A DNA stretch of 64,000 bases from Floricoccus penangensis. Its GTDB lineage: Bacteria > Bacillota > Bacilli > Lactobacillales > Streptococcaceae. Both the position numbers and the translations under genes were made by a program. Positions 50,479 to 58,775 of this stretch are shown here, one piece after another (position 1 is the stretch's first letter; each line of letters starts with the position of its first letter). The DNA lies in contig NZ_MKIQ01000005.1 in the NCBI RefSeq assembly GCF_001832885.1, positions 37,882 through 101,881 on the forward strand. Direction: 5' to 3'. The notes beneath the pieces were generated by a model. The model did no database searches. It was not told the origin of the DNA and saw only the letters and a program-made list of their open reading frames with translations.

Positions 50479-52221
50479 CTACTTCAATTCTATTACAAAA
50501 CCTTTTGGTTCCACAATATTTTCATTTACAAGATTACTTAACAAAATATTTTTGTCTTTATTAAATTCAACTGCTTTCGCACCTGCATTGAAGAATGCTT
50601 TTAGATTTCCACGTTGTAATTCAATAACTCCATTTTCTTGATCAACTAATTCCCAGATTAAATCAGATTCACTAAGTTCCATATCGTTATCACGACGAAT
50701 TTTGATTAGATTTTTAACAAAGGCATACATATCTTGATCCTGGTCTTCAATTCCCCAAGGCATGCAGCGGCGACAATCGGGATCCATTGAACCTGTAACA
50801 CTATACTCGTCTCCATAATATAGACATGGTACTCCTGGTTGAATATATGTGAAGGCCATCGTTTGTTTAACTATATCTTTGTCATCTTGAGCTACTGTCA
50901 AAATTCTAGGAGTATCATGACTATCTAGGATATTGAACATCATTTGATTAGTCTGTCTACGATACTTCATTAGTTGGCTATTGATAACACTAACCATCTT
51001 ATCTAATGTAATGTTTTTGTGTACAAAGTACCCGATGATTGCATCAGTATAAGAATAGTTCATTACAGCAGTAAATTCGTCTCCTTGCAACCAGCTTTGA
51101 GAACTATGCCATATTTCACCTAATATGTAGAAGTCTTTTTTCAAACGGTCACAACGACGACGGAATCTCTTCCAAAAGTGGTGATCAACTTCATTTGCAA
51201 CGTCCAATCTCCACGCATCAATGTCAAATTCCTTAATCCAGTATTCAGCAATATTCAATAGAAAATCTTGAACCTCAGGATTAGCGGTGTTTAATTTTGG
51301 CATATGAGGGGTGAAGGCAAAAGTATCATATGTAGCATCGTTACTAAATTCGAAATCATTAGTTTCAGTATAACTTACTGGGAACTCATTAATTTGGAAC
51401 CAATCTGCATAACGAGAATTTTTCCCGTTTTTCAAAACATCTTGCCATTGAGGACTCGTATCACCCATGTGGTTGAAAACAGCATCTAACATTACTTTAA
51501 TACCACGACTATGACACTCATTCACTAGTTTTTTGAATATTTCTTTATCTCCAAAACTCGGATCGATATGAAGGTAGTCTTCAGTATCATATTTGTGGTT
51601 ACTATTTGCCTTAAAAATTGGGCAAAAATAAATCCCATTAATCCCTAGGTCTTGTAAATGATCTAAATGGTCAATTACACCCTGTAAATCTCCACCATAA
51701 AAATCTTGTCTATCTGGTACTTCATTTGGATTCCAGTCCTTTACACCCTCTGGATCATTTGATTGATCTCCATTGGCGAAACGCTCTGGAAAAATTTGAT
51801 ACCAAACTGTCTGTTTAACCCAGTCTGGCGCCTTAAATCTATCTATCTCGTGAAAATATGGCATTCTGAAATAGTTATTAGGCATTAGGTAATATGTTTC
51901 TTCTGCCGGGAAAATCCCTTGATCAGTATAAAGAACTATACTTCCGTCAAAACCCGTAAGTTTAAACATATAGCTTAGTCTCTTATATTTTGCACTTATT
52001 TCTATATTATAGTAGTCAAAAAGTTCTGTTTGAAGTTTAAAATCCATTTCATAAGGTTGTTCAAACCAACGTTCAGTGTCTAATAAATACGGATCACCTG
52101 CTAATAGTTCAACTTTAGCTACGTCATTTTTTGCTACTTGTAACCTAATATGCATAGTCTCTTTAGTGTATAGATAACCAAATTCACTTTCAGGTCTATG
52201 GTAAATTGCACCTGTATTCAA
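50479..52221 (-). CDS. neopullulanase / cyclomaltodextrinase (GH13_20 type)
   Basis: A 580-residue cytoplasmic enzyme without signal peptide. The N-terminal CBM34-like domain (about 1-125) is typical of maltogenic amylase, neopullulanase and cyclomaltodextrinase. The barrel has QIFPERFANGD, the nucleophile Asp in AWRLDVANEV, the acid Glu in ILGEIWH, and NILDSHDTPRI. It would hydrolyse imported maltodextrins or pullulan fragments. The three activities cannot be told apart by sequence. Its promoter shares the maltose-type operator, which places it in the malR regulon. Confidence 0.9.
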   Translation of the reverse strand: MNTGAIYHRPESEFGYLYTKETMHIRLQVAKNDVAKVELLAGDPYLLDTERWFEQPYEMDFKLQTELFDYYNIEISAKYKRLSYMFKLTGFDGSIVLYTDQGIFPAEETYYLMPNNYFRMPYFHEIDRFKAPDWVKQTVWYQIFPERFANGDQSNDPEGVKDWNPNEVPDRQDFYGGDLQGVIDHLDHLQDLGINGIYFCPIFKANSNHKYDTEDYLHIDPSFGDKEIFKKLVNECHSRGIKVMLDAVFNHMGDTSPQWQDVLKNGKNSRYADWFQINEFPVSYTETNDFEFSNDATYDTFAFTPHMPKLNTANPEVQDFLLNIAEYWIKEFDIDAWRLDVANEVDHHFWKRFRRRCDRLKKDFYILGEIWHSSQSWLQGDEFTAVMNYSYTDAIIGYFVHKNITLDKMVSVINSQLMKYRRQTNQMMFNILDSHDTPRILTVAQDDKDIVKQTMAFTYIQPGVPCLYYGDEYSVTGSMDPDCRRCMPWGIEDQDQDMYAFVKNLIKIRRDNDMELSESDLIWELVDQENGVIELQRGNLKAFFNAGAKAVEFNKDKNILLSNLVNENIVEPKGFVIELK

Positions 52222-52334
52222 TTATAATTCCTCCAAATAAGATAAAATCTGAATAGCACATTTTATCCAACAAACATTAAAGATATCTTAAATTAATATT
52301 GCGGAGTTTAGTCTGGCTTTTCTTCAGTAATTTG

Positions 52335-52351
52335 GTACTGAAAAACAGTAC
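52335..52351. repeat. inverted repeat in the neopullulanase leader
   Basis: GTACTG-AAAAA-CAGTAC, just downstream of the predicted transcription start. Forms a small 5' hairpin or a dyad for a regulator. Confidence 0.5.
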
Positions 52352-52372
52352 TGAATTAGTTTATCATTTTAG

Positions 52373-52402
52373 ATATTATTTGCAAGCGATTGCTCCAAAT
52401 AA
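52373..52402 (-). promoter_or_regulatory. neopullulanase promoter with operator in spacer
   Basis: On the minus strand, TTATTT (52402-52397), 18-base spacer containing GCAATCGCTTGC (52393-52382), TAATAT (52378-52373). The geometry equals that at mapA and dexB. Confidence 0.65.
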
Positions 52403-52447
52403 GTGCATCTTTAATTCATATTTCAAGCTAGTTAGAGCACAAACAAA

Positions 52448-52460
52448 TTAAAACGTTTGC
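52448..52460. promoter_or_regulatory. second maltose-type operator upstream
   Basis: AAAACGTTTGCAT (rc ATGCAAACGTTTT) lies about 55 bases upstream of the -35. It could be an auxiliary operator that allows looping. Confidence 0.45.
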
Positions 52461-52573
52461 ATTAGTGATTTTTGTCAAAAAATAATTATTTAAATTATCG
52501 TATTTATAATTTCCAAACAAAATTTTTATTCGTAGTCAAATATGAGTGATTAGTATGATTTAATTATTTTTTC

Positions 52574-52602
52574 TTGATAAAATCCTTATTCCACTCTATA
52601 AT
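52574..52602 (+). promoter_or_regulatory. promoter of the ybaB-like gene
   Basis: -35 TTGATA (52574-52579), 17-base spacer, consensus -10 TATAAT (52597-52602), about 110 bases before the start codon. Confidence 0.75.
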
Positions 52603-52711
52603 TAACTGTAGAATTCATAAGTATCCTATAAGTTAATTTGATTTGTACTGACTTATGCTTATGAACTAATAAAAATCAACATTGGTTGATATATAAGGAG
52701 AACAAACTATT

Positions 52712-53011
52712 ATGATGAATATGCAAAAAATGATGAAGGAAGCTCAAAAACTTCAAAAACAAATGCAAGCTTCACAAGAAGAAATTGCTAACACAACTTT
52801 CACTGGGAAATCAGCTCAAGACTTAGTTGTTGTAGAATTTTCAGGTGATAAAGTATTGAAAAATATTACTATTAAAGAAGATATAGTTGATCCTGAAGAT
52901 ATCGAAACTCTTCAAGATATGGTAATTGATGCTGTGAACTCAGCACTTACAACTATTGATAAAGAAACAGAAAACAAAATGGGTAAATTCGCTAAGAACC
53001 TTCCATTTTAA
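52712..53011 (+). CDS. YbaB/EbfC nucleoid-associated protein
   Basis: A 99-residue DNA-binding protein of the YbaB/EbfC family. The start [19 protein letters not shown] forms the first helix of the tweezer-like dimer, and the core has [24 protein letters not shown] lies 11 bases before the first of three closely spaced ATGs (also 52715 and 52721), so the exact start is uncertain by up to three residues. It is monocistronic, with its own promoter and terminator. Confidence 0.92.
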   Translation: MMNMQKMMKEAQKLQKQMQASQEEIANTTFTGKSAQDLVVVEFSGDKVLKNITIKEDIVDPEDIETLQDMVIDAVNSALTTIDKETENKMGKFAKNLPF

Positions 53012-53022
53012 TTAATGTATTG

Positions 53023-53049
53023 ATACCTGTGTTTACAGGTATTTTTTTA
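53023..53049 (+). terminator. terminator of the ybaB-like gene
   Basis: ATACCTGT/ACAGGTAT with loop GTTT followed by a T run. Confidence 0.9.
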
Positions 53050-53067
53050 TTAAAAAAGATTGAAGCT

Positions 53068-53940
53068 TTAATCTTCAATCTCATGGTATTCTTTATATAC
53101 ATCTTGTCTAGTTAACTGCCTTCTTTTGGCAGTTTTTTTGATGGCTACATTTGTTTTATCACCATCTTCAATATAAGAATCAATCTCTTCTTTTATTGAT
53201 AGACTATCAAAATCTGATTCGGGCTTTTCTAACCCATCAGAACCTTCGACAATTATTAAACATTCTCCCTTAATAGGAAACTCTTCAATACTTGTCAATA
53301 CTTCTGAGATAGTACCACGTCGATACTCTTCGTAAATTTTAGTCAATTCACGCACCAAATTAATTTGGCGATCTCCATAAACTTCTAACATATTTTCCAA
53401 AGTATCCGCGACCCTGAAAGGAGATTCATAAAAAATCTGGCTCTCTGGATAGTTCATCTTTTCTTGAAAAAAAGCGATTTGCTGATTTTTCTTTCGAGGT
53501 AGAAATCCATAAAAAATATGAGGCTGTGGACTAATTCCACTAGCGATTAAGGCTGTGATTCCCGCACTTGCTCCTGGTAATGCGACAACTGGAATACTTT
53601 CTTCAATTGCTACTTTTACCAAATCATGACCAGGATCACTAATTGAAGGGAGTCCAGCATCACTTACTTGAGCAATAGAAAGTCCATCGTGCAACTTTTC
53701 AATCATACCAGGAATTTTAACAGAAGCGTTATGTTCATGAAAACTTTCCTGTGGCTTATCAATTTCAAAGTAATTCAAGAGTTTCTTAGTATTTCTTGTA
53801 TCTTCACTAGCAATTAAGTCCACATTTTTCAAGGTATCTACCGCCCTAAAGGTCATATCTTGCATATTTCCAATCGGAGTTGGGACAAGATACAAAGTAC
53901 CATTTCCACTTGTATCTTTAAAAGATTTTTGTATTTGCAT
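53068..53940 (-). CDS. rsmI: 16S rRNA 2'-O-ribose C1402 methyltransferase RsmI
   Basis: SAM-dependent tetrapyrrole-methylase-fold enzyme of 290 residues. The opening GTLYLVPTPIGNMQDMTFRA, the SEDTRNTKKLL motif and VSDAGLPSISDPG are diagnostic. It methylates C1402 at the ribosomal decoding site. It is last in the tmk-holB-ricT-yabA-rsmI unit, nine bases after yabA. Confidence 0.95.
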   Translation of the reverse strand: MQIQKSFKDTSGNGTLYLVPTPIGNMQDMTFRAVDTLKNVDLIASEDTRNTKKLLNYFEIDKPQESFHEHNASVKIPGMIEKLHDGLSIAQVSDAGLPSISDPGHDLVKVAIEESIPVVALPGASAGITALIASGISPQPHIFYGFLPRKKNQQIAFFQEKMNYPESQIFYESPFRVADTLENMLEVYGDRQINLVRELTKIYEEYRRGTISEVLTSIEEFPIKGECLIIVEGSDGLEKPESDFDSLSIKEEIDSYIEDGDKTNVAIKKTAKRRQLTRQDVYKEYHEIED

Positions 53941-53949
53941 GAGAACCCT

Positions 53950-54264
53950 CTATCTATAAATTAATTCAGTACAGAAGGCACATGATTCATCTGGTCCACG
54001 TCTTTGTCCATAAAACATTGTACAAATATGAAAACCTTCATCATATATTTTTTCAAGATTCAATTGTGATTTTGAAATTGGTGTTTTTTCCTTATTATCA
54101 AGCTCTTCTAAGCGATCTCTCAAACGGCTGTTCTCAACTTTAAGGATAGCGTTCTCTTGGATTGTTTCTTGCAATTCTTTTTTAATCGCATTAACATCTG
54201 CCAAGGTTACCGATAAAACACGCTCTAAATCATCAAATTTATCGAATAAATCTCCCTTATCCAT
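53950..54264 (-). CDS. yabA: replication initiation control protein YabA
   Basis: A 104-residue regulator that binds DnaA and the sliding clamp to restrain initiation. An N-terminal coiled coil (about 1-65) drives tetramerisation. The C-terminal zinc site is HICTMFYGQRR...CAFC (one His, three Cys). It overlaps ricT by eight bases. Confidence 0.94.
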   Translation of the reverse strand: MDKGDLFDKFDDLERVLSVTLADVNAIKKELQETIQENAILKVENSRLRDRLEELDNKEKTPISKSQLNLEKIYDEGFHICTMFYGQRRGPDESCAFCTELIYR

Positions 54265-55054
54265 AAGCTACCTCCACATCTGATAAAGAGAAGTCTTTAA
54301 TCACATTAATATTTTCGTTTTGAATACGAAGTTTCACAGTGCTATTGATAATATTCATTCCAATAACCTTGCCCTCTCCCTCCTCAGTCATGAGTACATC
54401 ACCATAATCTGGGAAGTTCTTTTTTGCTTCTCTATAAAATTCATCTTCATAAGAAAGACAACAGAGAAGACGACCACAAAGACCTGACAATTTACTTTGA
54501 TTAAGTGTTAAAGCCTGATTTTTGGCCATTTTTATTGAAACAACAGGAAAGTCTCCCACGAAATTCGTACAACAAAGCGGACGACCACAAGGTCCTAGAC
54601 CACCAAAAATTTTGGCTGCGTCCCTTACTCCAATTTGTCTCAGCTCTATTCTGACACGAAACTCATCTGCCAAATCCTTTAGCAACGCTCTGAAATCTAC
54701 ACGATGTTCAGCGACAAAAGAAATAAAAAGCTGTTTACGGTCAAAAGTATAACTTACTTCTACGATTTTCATGCCTAATTCATGTTCAGCAACCATGTGC
54801 TTGACAATTTTTTTAGCTCTAAGAGAATCCTCTTCAATATTATCTAACTCATCATAATCAGCATCCGATAAATAGGAAATAATTTGGCCATCAAGAGGCA
54901 AATCTTCAATTCCATTTTCCAGTACACGAACAATCTTTCCGACAACTCTATTTGATTTGGTTTTTGCTATAACAAGTTCCTGACAACAATATTCATCATC
55001 AGAAGAAAAGAACATGTTTGATTGACCTTGATTGAATTTTAATTCATATATCAT
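54257..55054 (-). CDS. ricT: RicT / YaaT family PSP1 protein
   Basis: A 265-residue PSP1-domain protein. In Bacillus, RicT (YaaT) with RicA and RicF forms an Fe-S complex that stimulates RNase Y processing. The cysteine clusters CGRPLCCTNF and CGRLLCCL lie at about residues 160-205. Here the gene sits between holB and yabA as in Bacillus, overlapping holB by four bases. Confidence 0.92.
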   Translation of the reverse strand: MIYELKFNQGQSNMFFSSDDEYCCQELVIAKTKSNRVVGKIVRVLENGIEDLPLDGQIISYLSDADYDELDNIEEDSLRAKKIVKHMVAEHELGMKIVEVSYTFDRKQLFISFVAEHRVDFRALLKDLADEFRVRIELRQIGVRDAAKIFGGLGPCGRPLCCTNFVGDFPVVSIKMAKNQALTLNQSKLSGLCGRLLCCLSYEDEFYREAKKNFPDYGDVLMTEEGEGKVIGMNIINSTVKLRIQNENINVIKDFSLSDVEVAYG

Positions 55055-55941
55055 TTATTTACCATACCATCTAATATTATAAATTCTAAACTACTTTGAA
55101 AATTAACATTACTTGACCACATTCTCTGAGCCTTAAATGTTCTTTCTAAAAAGCTACTTGCTTTTTTATCAGATAGTTTATCTGAAAGGTATATTTGTAA
55201 GAGAGAAAAAGCAATTTTTTGTTGGCTCTTCTCCTTAAATCTACCGAGTAAATTAGGAATGAATAGATAAGAATCTGCAGGTTGTTCAAGAATCAACTGA
55301 CTTAACTTTTTAATCAGTCTACAAGCATCTTCAAACCATGAATCTTGTGCCATATTTAGAGCATCTTCAGGACTTGTGGCTAATTTACTAACAATAGTTG
55401 CAACATTTGGTAGTATTCCTTGTCCAACAAGATATTCTTTTAAATATTCACTTTGACGAGGAAAATTAAAAATCTGACTTCGACTTTTTATAGTATCAAG
55501 AACTAAATTTTCATTTTCGGTCAAAAGAAAAATATAAATATCACTTTCAGGTTCTTCAATTGATTTTAAAAGAGCATTTGCCGCATTAACATGCATTTTT
55601 TCTGCTCCGTTAATAATAACTACCTGTCTAGCTGATTCGAATCCCGATTGGCTGAATGTTGTTTGAAGGGCTCGAATTTGGTCTGTCTTGATTGTTTGAC
55701 CATCTGGCTCTACTAAATGCATATCAGCAAAATCATTTTCTGCTACCAAGCGGCAGGACCTACATATCCCACAAGGTAAGTTATTACTTGGATTATCGCA
55801 AAATAAGGCTTGCGTGAGCCAAATTGCCATTTCCAATGAACCAAATCCGCCTGAAAAAAGGTAAGCATGGCTAAGTTTATTCTTCTGCAAGATTATTTCA
55901 AAGCGATGATAAATTTCAGGTTGAATTTCTTTTATGTTCAT
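55051..55941 (-). CDS. holB: DNA polymerase III delta' subunit
   Basis: Clamp-loader subunit of 296 residues. The P-loop position is degenerate (FSGGFGSLE instead of GKT), as expected for delta', which does not hydrolyse ATP. The zinc cysteines CDN...CGICRSC, the NALLKSIEEPE helix and KSRSQIFNF are present. It lies 30 bases after tmk. Confidence 0.93.
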   Translation of the reverse strand: MNIKEIQPEIYHRFEIILQKNKLSHAYLFSGGFGSLEMAIWLTQALFCDNPSNNLPCGICRSCRLVAENDFADMHLVEPDGQTIKTDQIRALQTTFSQSGFESARQVVIINGAEKMHVNAANALLKSIEEPESDIYIFLLTENENLVLDTIKSRSQIFNFPRQSEYLKEYLVGQGILPNVATIVSKLATSPEDALNMAQDSWFEDACRLIKKLSQLILEQPADSYLFIPNLLGRFKEKSQQKIAFSLLQIYLSDKLSDKKASSFLERTFKAQRMWSSNVNFQSSLEFIILDGMVNK

Positions 55942-55971
55942 TATATCTTTCCTTGTTGAACTATTTCAACG

Positions 55972-56613
55972 TTATTTCGTGAAGTTATCTGGGAAGCGCT
56001 CCTTGATAACATCAATTGCTGCTTGAGTTACGTCATCAATTGATTTAGAAGCATCTATCGTTACAAAACGGTCAGAATTTTCTGCTGCTATTTTCAAATA
56101 ACCTTGGCGAACTTTTTGGTGCATTTCTTCTTTTTCAAGGTCAAGACGATTGATTTCACGATTAGCTCCTGTCATCACGCGCTTAAGACCAGTTTCTGTA
56201 TCAACATCCAAATATAATGTTAAATCAGGCTTCAATCCATCAGTCGCAAAGTTATTTAACCAATCAACTGATTCAACATCAATACCACGGCCATATCCTT
56301 GATAAGCTACTGAAGAATCAATAAAACGGTCAACAAGTACAATATCACCTTGAGCAAGGGCTGGTTTAACTTTTTCATTCAAGTGTTGACGACGTGCCGC
56401 AATATAAAGAAGTAACTCAGTTTTACCATCGATAGCAGTATTTTCAGGTGCTAGGATTATTTCACGAATTTCCTCAGCTATCCTGCTTCCTCCTGGCTCA
56501 CGAGTTGCAATAATATTTCTTTTTCCTTCTTCAAGTACAGGCATTATATTTTTTAAAACTGTTGTTTTTCCAGCTCCATCAGGGCCTTCCAACGAGATAA
56601 ATATTCCATTCAT
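55972..56613 (-). CDS. tmk: thymidylate kinase
   Basis: Phosphorylates dTMP to dTDP. The start is the ATG at 56613 ([18 protein letters not shown]); the longer frame begins at a TTG at 56643 without support. Of 213 residues, the P-loop GPDGAGKTT is at about 10-18, TREPGG carries the DR-type substrate motif, and the lid region contains [10 protein letters not shown]. First gene of the conserved replication/translation cluster. Confidence 0.96.
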   Translation of the reverse strand: MNGIFISLEGPDGAGKTTVLKNIMPVLEEGKRNIIATREPGGSRIAEEIREIILAPENTAIDGKTELLLYIAARRQHLNEKVKPALAQGDIVLVDRFIDSSVAYQGYGRGIDVESVDWLNNFATDGLKPDLTLYLDVDTETGLKRVMTGANREINRLDLEKEEMHQKVRQGYLKIAAENSDRFVTIDASKSIDDVTQAAIDVIKERFPDNFTK

Positions 56614-56654
56614 AATACCTAATTCTACCCTAAATTTAGGCAAATTTCAATTTG

Positions 56655-56682
56655 AAAAAAGCACTGAATTCAATGCTTTTTA
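56655..56682 (-). terminator. terminator of the GntR-ABC operon
   Basis: AAAAAAGCA/TGCTTTTT with loop CTGAATTCAA, directly after the permease stop codon on the minus strand. Confidence 0.75.
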
Positions 56683-56691
56683 GGTAATTTA

Positions 56692-57354
56692 TTAACTTTT
56701 ATATACTTTCTTTGAAACAAAATATGATAGAGCAAAAATCGTCAATCCTATAGCCATCATAATCAACCCTGATTGAATTGGATTGTTGTTAATGTAATTC
56801 ATTAATTCAGGAATCTTTGAAAATAATTTTGTGTTTTCTTGAATGTACGTTAACACTGGAGTCGCAATTGCAAAGATTATAAAAAATGGAGCAACTGTTA
56901 TGATTTGTGATTTTGCGAAATTAAATTTAAAGTACAACGGTAGTTGAAGACTTAAAATAAATAAGTCTATAAATATACCAATAAATACTAAAAATATGAT
57001 TTCTTTAGAATTCAAATTCCCCTTAAAAATTGATGCCGTAATTAAGCTCACTATTAATGTTATTAATGCCACAATTAATAGTAATGATAATGCATATATA
57101 TATTTTCCAAAAATAATGTCTTTTTTCTTTAAAGGAAGAGATGCGTATAATTTATCAAAATTATACTGCTTGATTAGTTGATATGTTGTATCAATTAAAA
57201 AAACTGTAAAAGTTAAAATAAGCATAATGATTTGTGGGCTATTTCCAATTACCAAAAATAAGGGTAAGAGTACAAACAAGGCAGCTATAAGTAATTTAAA
57301 TTGTGATTTCATTGAGTAAAATTCTAGACGCATCACATTTGTTAATTTATTCAT
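56692..57354 (-). CDS. ABC-2 type permease (ABC2_membrane_5-like)
   Basis: A 220-residue membrane protein with six hydrophobic segments. It opens MNKLTNVMRLEFYSMKSQFK and has LYASLPLKKKDIIFGKYI after the first two segments, typical of small ABC-2 permeases in GntR-controlled operons. It lies ten bases after the ATPase gene. Together they resemble one half of staphylococcal PmtABCD (peptide export) or the Bacillus Ytr-type exporters. The substrate is unknown. Confidence 0.8.
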   Translation of the reverse strand: MNKLTNVMRLEFYSMKSQFKLLIAALFVLLPLFLVIGNSPQIIMLILTFTVFLIDTTYQLIKQYNFDKLYASLPLKKKDIIFGKYIYALSLLLIVALITLIVSLITASIFKGNLNSKEIIFLVFIGIFIDLFILSLQLPLYFKFNFAKSQIITVAPFFIIFAIATPVLTYIQENTKLFSKIPELMNYINNNPIQSGLIMMAIGLTIFALSYFVSKKVYKS

Positions 57355-57364
57355 TTCTATCCCC

Positions 57365-58222
57365 CTATTTATTGATATAAATTAATATATCATCGATTGT
57401 TGCTTTTTCAGTGATCATATTTGTTTTAAGTGCTGCAATATCTTTTATATTCATCAAGCAAGAAAAGCCTGTTGATGTTTTTCTAAGACCAATTACAAGA
57501 TTTTCAAACTCTGGATAAATTTCACTAATCTTTCCTTGAACTACAAAGTAAGATTCTACTAAATCATCTTTTGGACCAGTATAAAAAACTTTTCCATCTT
57601 TCATTAAAGTAATGTAATCAGCAATTTTTTCAAGGTCATCAGTTATGTGAGTAGAAAATAATACACTTGCTTCTCCCGATTCCATATAATCAAGTAAGAT
57701 GTCCATCAGCTCATCTCTAGCAACAGGATCAAGGCCACTTGTAGGTTCATCAAGAATTAATAATTTTGCATTATGAGAAAGTGCAACTGCAAGCATCATT
57801 TTCATTTTCATACCTTTTGAAAGTTCTTTGACTTTTTTCTTTGAAGAAAGAGAAAACTGTTTTAGGTAACTGTGGAATGTATTTGAATCCCATTTACTAT
57901 AAAAAGGACCAATTGCTTTTTCTATATCTATAGCTGTCCAATCTGAACTAAAAAATGTATCGTCAAAGACTGTTGCTATCTCATCTTTAAATTCACTTTT
58001 TCCTTCAGTATTTTCATCAAAAACATTAATAACACCACTGTCCTTTTTTATAAGGTCAAGAATTAAATTGATGATTGTTGTTTTTCCTGCTCCGTTTTTA
58101 CCGACAAGTCCCATAATATATCCTACTGGTAAATTAAAAGATACATCATCTAGTTGAAATTCATTAAATTTTTTTGATAGGTTTAATACTTGTAATGCAT
58201 TCTCATAATTATTATTCATCAT
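57365..58222 (-). CDS. ABC transporter ATP-binding protein
   Basis: A 285-residue ATPase with Walker A GLVGKNGAGKTT, signature VKELSKGMKMKMMLAVALS (SKGMK variant) and Walker B LLILDEPTSGLDP. It belongs to the YtrB/BcrA-like exporters. It overlaps the GntR gene by 11 bases, so regulator, ATPase and permease are one transcript. The role is probably export of, or protection against, a peptide or antibiotic, by analogy with the family. Confidence 0.85.
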   Translation of the reverse strand: MMNNNYENALQVLNLSKKFNEFQLDDVSFNLPVGYIMGLVGKNGAGKTTIINLILDLIKKDSGVINVFDENTEGKSEFKDEIATVFDDTFFSSDWTAIDIEKAIGPFYSKWDSNTFHSYLKQFSLSSKKKVKELSKGMKMKMMLAVALSHNAKLLILDEPTSGLDPVARDELMDILLDYMESGEASVLFSTHITDDLEKIADYITLMKDGKVFYTGPKDDLVESYFVVQGKISEIYPEFENLVIGLRKTSTGFSCLMNIKDIAALKTNMITEKATIDDILIYINK

Positions 58223-58598
58223 TATCTTCCATCTCCATAAACATTTTAAAGTGATTTAACACCTCTTCGTTTGAGAGGTCAACTAAGCGCGCAGCTCGAA
58301 GAATTTGAGAGAAATTATCTTCAATCTCTGAATAAATTCGTTCTTCAAGTATGGAATTATCAATGCTATTCACATAACATCCTTTACCTTGAACTATTGT
58401 TACATATCCGTCTTTTTCAAGCTCTGTATATGCTCTAGTAGTTGTGATTACGCTGACCTTCAATTCTTTAGAAAGCTTCCTAATTGATGGCAATAAGTCA
58501 TCTTTTTTCAACTGACCTGATAAAATTTGGTCTTTGATTTGGTTGTACATCTGTTGATAAATTGGTTCATCAGATGAATTTTGTATGATTAGATCCAT
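58212..58598 (-). CDS. GntR-family regulator, YtrA type
   Basis: A 128-residue regulator: winged helix EPIYQQMYNQIKDQILSGQL, then LPSIRKLSKELKVSVITTTRAYTELEKDGYV, and a short helical C-terminal dimerisation part, which is the YtrA subfamily layout. It is first in the operon and so probably represses itself and the transporter until an effector appears. Confidence 0.87.
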   Translation of the reverse strand: MDLIIQNSSDEPIYQQMYNQIKDQILSGQLKKDDLLPSIRKLSKELKVSVITTTRAYTELEKDGYVTIVQGKGCYVNSIDNSILEERIYSEIEDNFSQILRAARLVDLSNEEVLNHFKMFMEMEDNDE

Positions 58599-58775
58599 GG
58601 ACGTCTCCTGTTTCTAGTGATTATAATATATATGAACAGTATAATCAATTTTCAAAATAATGCAAGCGAAAAACTTAAGTTTTTTTAAAAAATTTTTATT
58701 GTGCAATTTGTGAAGTCATAGTTATAAGAGCTTACAAAAAAGAACATCTATTTCTAGATGCTCTTAATTAATATT

